Of a DNA stretch of 64,000 nucleotides, positions 59,701 through 64,000 are shown in pieces. The DNA is taken from contig JAJKFH010003075.1 of the NCBI GenBank assembly GCA_023333565.1, positions 857,501 through 921,500 of the forward strand. The letters are read 5' to 3'. The DNA is from Puffinus mauretanicus. Its lineage: Eukaryota; Chordata; Aves; Procellariiformes; Procellariidae. The translations under genes were made by a program, and so were the position numbers. Numbering within the stretch: the stretch's first letter is position 1; each line of letters opens with the position of its first letter. The notes below the pieces were generated by a model, which was not told the DNA's origin, did not search any database, and saw only the letters and a program-made list of their open reading frames with translations.

Positions 59701-60939
59701 TTCAAATCAGACTGCACTTGTGAAATTAAAAATAACTGCAAGCAATTGCATAGAAGTAAGCAACCCAGAACTCCCTGAATTTATCCTAGGGTAGAAGAGC
59801 AAACACTTTTCACCCTGGGATTTTTCTTTTCTCTCATCCATTAAGCAGACACAGCTCTGCCTTTTGAACAGCTCCGTAGGACACGGCTGAGAGTGGGAAA
59901 CTGTCCCCAGACTCCCCGTTTTGAACGCTTCTTTCCCCAAGCAGGTACCTGGGCACGTCCAGCCTTTGTGTTTCCCTGGGTGAGAGTATCGTCTTTCCTG
60001 TTTCCTGTTTTGCCCTGGAGGAGCTCACAACTTCCCTGCATTTTAGTTCTACTTATTACTCGGAGATTTACAGTTACATTTCTAAGGTTCAGAAAATCCA
60101 ACTCATGCAAATACTCTTCTGTTAGTAAAGGCTATATTATCTGGTTTAGATACAGACACAGTCCTTAGATTCAAATTAGGGCTTTTACCACATTTCCAAA
60201 ATCCTCACAGACCTCCACTATCTTGAACACAGTGAATGTGATTAAAAGTATCAGCTCGTCTCGCCAGATTCCTGTGGGAGTATCAGATCTAAACTAGATT
60301 ATTGACTAAACCCCTTGCTTTTCAATTCAACCCAAGTTAGCAGTCGGGATCCTCTGGTTACAATTTGAAGCTATCATCATCAGCATTTAGGGGCCAGACT
60401 CATACAGGAATCACCAGCGAGAACTCATGCCACAGATTTACTTTGGCTTTGCAGCTCCTAAACGTGATACAGCTCTCTGCCGATCTCCAAATGCAGCCAG
60501 TAACACAAGCTAGCAACCTTCACTAAATATTCACAAATTATTATTTTTAAAAAGCCTAGCAAAACAAGAAAAATTCTCCTGGTAGAACAGTTCTCAAATT
60601 AAAAAAATCTCTTTACTTATTCAATAATGGCTTTTGCTTTAGGATCTCATGCTGTCATCACAAGAACGGTTTTTACCAGTGGGCAATATCTTGCTGCTGC
60701 CTTTAGACCAGCAATTAGAACAAACTAACAGATAGTCCAGACAATAGCCAATTTATCTGCAGAAAGGGAATTTGCATTTCTCTTTATACACCTTATATTA
60801 AAGATATACAGTATCATACAATAATTATCATTATATGAACAAATTATAATTCTAAGGTCTTCAGATCAGTGACCTTCCATTTTTATAGTGCACCTGCACA
60901 AAAGCTTTTAAGCTGTTTAAAATGTTTTGAGCCTCTTGT

Positions 60940-61160
60940 CCATAGCCTCTGACTAGTCCTATGATATAATTATCAAATGGTTACATATATATAATATACA
61001 ATGTATAATTAATATTATATAATACATACTAATTATATACACTAAAATAGCTTTACAAAATATTAAATTATATATTATTGAATCTTATGCTTTATACATT
61101 ATATCTTAAATTATGTGATATATTCTATATCACATTTTTTTTAAAGATACATATATAAAG
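60940..61160. repeat. very AT-rich low-complexity stretch
   Basis: Long runs built of TATATA, ATTATATAAT and TTAAATTATA with almost no G or C. It has many small self-complementary parts. It may act as a nuclear-matrix-type or nucleosome-poor region; this is inference from composition. Confidence 0.8.
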
Positions 61161-64000
61161 CATTTCACATGTCTCCACACATGATCAGACATGTACATAT
61201 ATGCACCTGTGCGAATTGTGCATACGTATGTCAGCAGCATGCTATTAATGCATAACAATATTTGGGTCTGCTGTTTTTTAAGTAGATAGTTTAACGGAAT
61301 TTCCTGAAGACATATTCAGTAATTAATAAATAAAATAGATTATGAAAGTCTACATTAGTATCAGGTGCTTTCTGTTAAGAAAAGTACTATGAAAAAAGTA
61401 TTAGTAGCTGAACCTAATTATTGGTGATGAAAGTCATTTCATTTCAAACATCCTATTAACTAAAATCCATACATAGAAATTATTGGCTGCTTGTACCAAT
61501 CCCCATTATAAAAACCAGTGAAATCCCTTTGCAAAAAAAGGGAAGACTACAGCTTAAACCCTAAGTACTTCGATAAAAATATAAGATCAGTTTCATCCCA
61601 AAGTACAAATCCCAATCTCCATCTAAAACTGCCTGACCCTAAAATATATTCAGAGCTTGTTCTAATCACAGGAGATGTATTCTGAATAGGACAGCCCTCT
61701 ATCATCTGCTAAGTCTCTTTAAGTCATCGTTTTCACTGTATCTGAAAAATTAATTCCTTTTCAGAAATATTCTCATCTTCTACTAAAAGAAAAAAAAAGC
61801 TTTTTTGATGTAGAGTGACAGGATTATGAAGTGACCCTTCAGGTCAGAAGGAGACTTTTCCTTTTCTCATCAAGGAAATCAATTTCTAAGTCCAAGTCTC
61901 TTAAAATAATATATTCTTGTGGCACGCATACAGCTTTTTTTGATCTGCTATGAAAAGAATAAGAGGTAAAGAGGATCAGGGGTGGCGATGGAATATTATA
62001 ATCTGCCACACTCACACATCAGCCTTTCACTAAGTAATTCCAGATAAATTGAGGATTTACATATTTAAGATTAAATGGGGAAAAAGTAGTGATGCATAAA
62101 TAGAAGAATACAAAGATACAATTTAGGGAAGTTAACTCTTAAAAACTTAATGTTACTTGATGTTTAATACCCTTCCCCTGTCGCACCCCATCTTCTTTAA
62201 AGCACGTAATGTTTATTAGGAAATAACCAGGATAATCTCTTTTAGATCAACTGAGCACAAACACAGATGCCTTAGGGTTTCTCTCCTCCACCCCTCCCAC
62301 CTTCACTACTGAAAAAATACCAATTACCATGACAAGAAACAGTTAAATGCCTCCAAAGACACATACACACAGCAGATGGAAAACAGGAGGAAACCAGCTG
62401 GAAGTGTGTTTCCCTTAGAACTGTTTTTAATAGCCTGTGCACAAATAATGTCTCACTAATACGCAGATAAAAATAAAACATAAATATTTAAAAGGTGACT
62501 GGTCAAAGCAACAAGATGGCATTCGATACGGGAACTTTCTCTTTTCCATTATCTTCTGTGTCCATACTCCAAGTAATCGTTCAGAGACATTCTGAACCAG
62601 GTCTCTGATTCAGGGAAGGTAACTTTTACGTGAAAGCTCTGGTAATGGCCATAACCTTTTGGCACTGCTATTTGCAAGGCACATGGGCTTGCCTTGTTTT
62701 TTTATTACTCACCTGTTCAGCCCTTGCTTTTATGTTGAGCTTCCTGTGCGGAGGGCTTCCCGACGCTGCCTCCCGGCGCCACCTGCCCCAGCTGAGCTCC
62801 AGAAGCAGTTGTTCACACCAGCGCAAGACAAGGGGGCCAAGCCTTTACAAAATTCCTTCTGCTCTTGGGTGCTCAACCAGAAGCATTCTAAAGGAACTCT
62901 TTTTCCAGAAAATACTAAGCAATTTCTGCTAATCAGGATATTTTTATGATGTCCCACATAATAATCTGAGATCCCCATAATCCATGTTTACCACCAAACG
63001 TCTTGGCCTGACCTCCCCACAGTCCATATAGCATCCATGCTCCCTTGTACCCCTATGGCTTTGCCATTAGGGAGAGCAAAATCAGTGGAAATGAGGAGAG
63101 ATGGAAATGCTCATGCCCCTTTCTAGCTGCAGCAATGCAAGAGAGGGCAGGAGAAAGCACAGGCATTGCTTGCAAGAAATAAGAGGGACCTCCAGCACTA
63201 TAACCGGGGCAAAGGCAGCTGCAGGGGACAGTGGAGATGGGAAGCCTACAGTTCTTCCTTAGGATTGCCCAAGCCAGAAGCATTTGTGATATATCTTGCT
63301 TGTCCTGTCTTTGATCTTAACAACTACTGTATTATCAGCTACAACAATTTTAAGCAGTCTAGATGAGTCGGCTGTCACTTATTTAGATCCCTTCCTTTGC
63401 AGTCCCTTCTCCACTGATTCTCACTGGGCAGCCCTCTCACACTCACCAGGAATTCAGCAAAGCAGATCCTTAGCTGTTGTTAATTGGTCTAAGTCCATTT
63501 ACTTCAAAGAAGCTGCTCAAATTTACAGTGCCCAGAAATTTGACCCAGTTTCACTTCTCTGCATAATGTGGTCTCCTGATGGAGGAACAGATGTATTCCT
63601 TCTGCTCTGGGTCTGAAGCTTTAGGTCATTCCACACATTTTTGAGAATCCAAGAAATCTGGATTTTTTGGAGCAAATAAATCCTGAACATGGTGACTTAC
63701 TCCAATGAAAGAAGTTGGAAGCTCCAGAACATAATGCAGAAAAGTAACAGTATATCATGCTGGTCCACCCAAAGGCAGAAAGAACTAGAAAATCCTCTCA
63801 GACACCTAGATGACAGGGAAAGGCAAGTGAACACATAAGCACCTGGAGGAATCTCGGCCTGAATGACATGAGGCCATCAAACACGCTCTCTAGACAACCG
63901 GTTATACAAGTACTCAAGAGTGATTTGGCCCAAATAAGGTTTTACTGATTTGGACCAGTAAAAGATGGTTGCATGTGGTCTGATGATTCAAGGTAAAACA

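Larger units (their letters stand above)
51080..64000. other. intergenic stretch to the window end
   Basis: No protein gene is recognised. Contents: a TATG/TA simple repeat (53.64 kb), a moderately GC-rich patch at 54.5-54.9 kb with overlapping chance frames, a MIR/L2-like fragment (57.06 kb), a T-run/G-run junction (58.31 kb), a CpG-enriched patch (59.1-59.7 kb), and very AT-rich DNA (60.9-61.2 kb). The remainder is plain sequence. Confidence 0.7.

Noticed and set aside
28145..64000. Presence of SMYD2, the next gene in humans
   Set aside because: I looked for its N-terminal SET/MYND exon and later exon sequences in the frames and saw none. It probably lies beyond the window.

Overview
This window is vertebrate nuclear DNA, most likely from a bird. 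It has long AT-rich introns and intergenic stretches, GT-AG splicing, no operons, few transposons, and CR1 LINE fragments of sauropsid type. A crocodilian or turtle is a weaker alternative. The one gene I can identify with confidence is PROX1, the homeo-Prospero transcription factor, read on the + strand.

Layout. Positions 1-85 are the end of the penultimate PROX1 coding exon, so most of the gene lies upstream of the window. Positions 86-22429 are a 22.3 kb phase-0 intron. It holds no gene I can support, but it does hold several short palindromic repeats, a possible retroposed mRNA tail near 14.95 kb, and stretches that look like regulatory DNA. Positions 22430-22615 are the last coding exon (61 residues plus stop), completing the Prospero domain. 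A 3' UTR of about 5.5 kb follows, with a hairpin, AU-rich elements, two miR-181-type seed sites and a probable poly(A) signal at 28114.

From about 28.14 kb to 64 kb I see no recognisable protein-coding gene. In the human genome PROX1 is followed by a gene-poor interval and then SMYD2; I looked for the SMYD2 first exon and did not find it. The interval holds two CR1 fragments (28.5 kb on -, 40.0-40.6 kb on +), a few ancient MIR/L2-like fragments, simple repeats, and three GC/CpG-rich blocks (32.3-33.3 kb, 50.64-51.08 kb, 59.1-59.7 kb). The block at 50.64-51.08 kb looks most like a CpG-island promoter, probably of a non-coding transcript. A plausible non-coding exon lies at 46272-46375.

On function, the two coding pieces build the C-terminal half of the DNA-binding homeo-Prospero module of one protein. 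Everything else that may matter here is likely cis-regulation of PROX1 or non-coding transcription. I found no prokaryote-style system, CRISPR array, viral gene or toxin gene. Family matches for repeats are from memory and were not run against a database.
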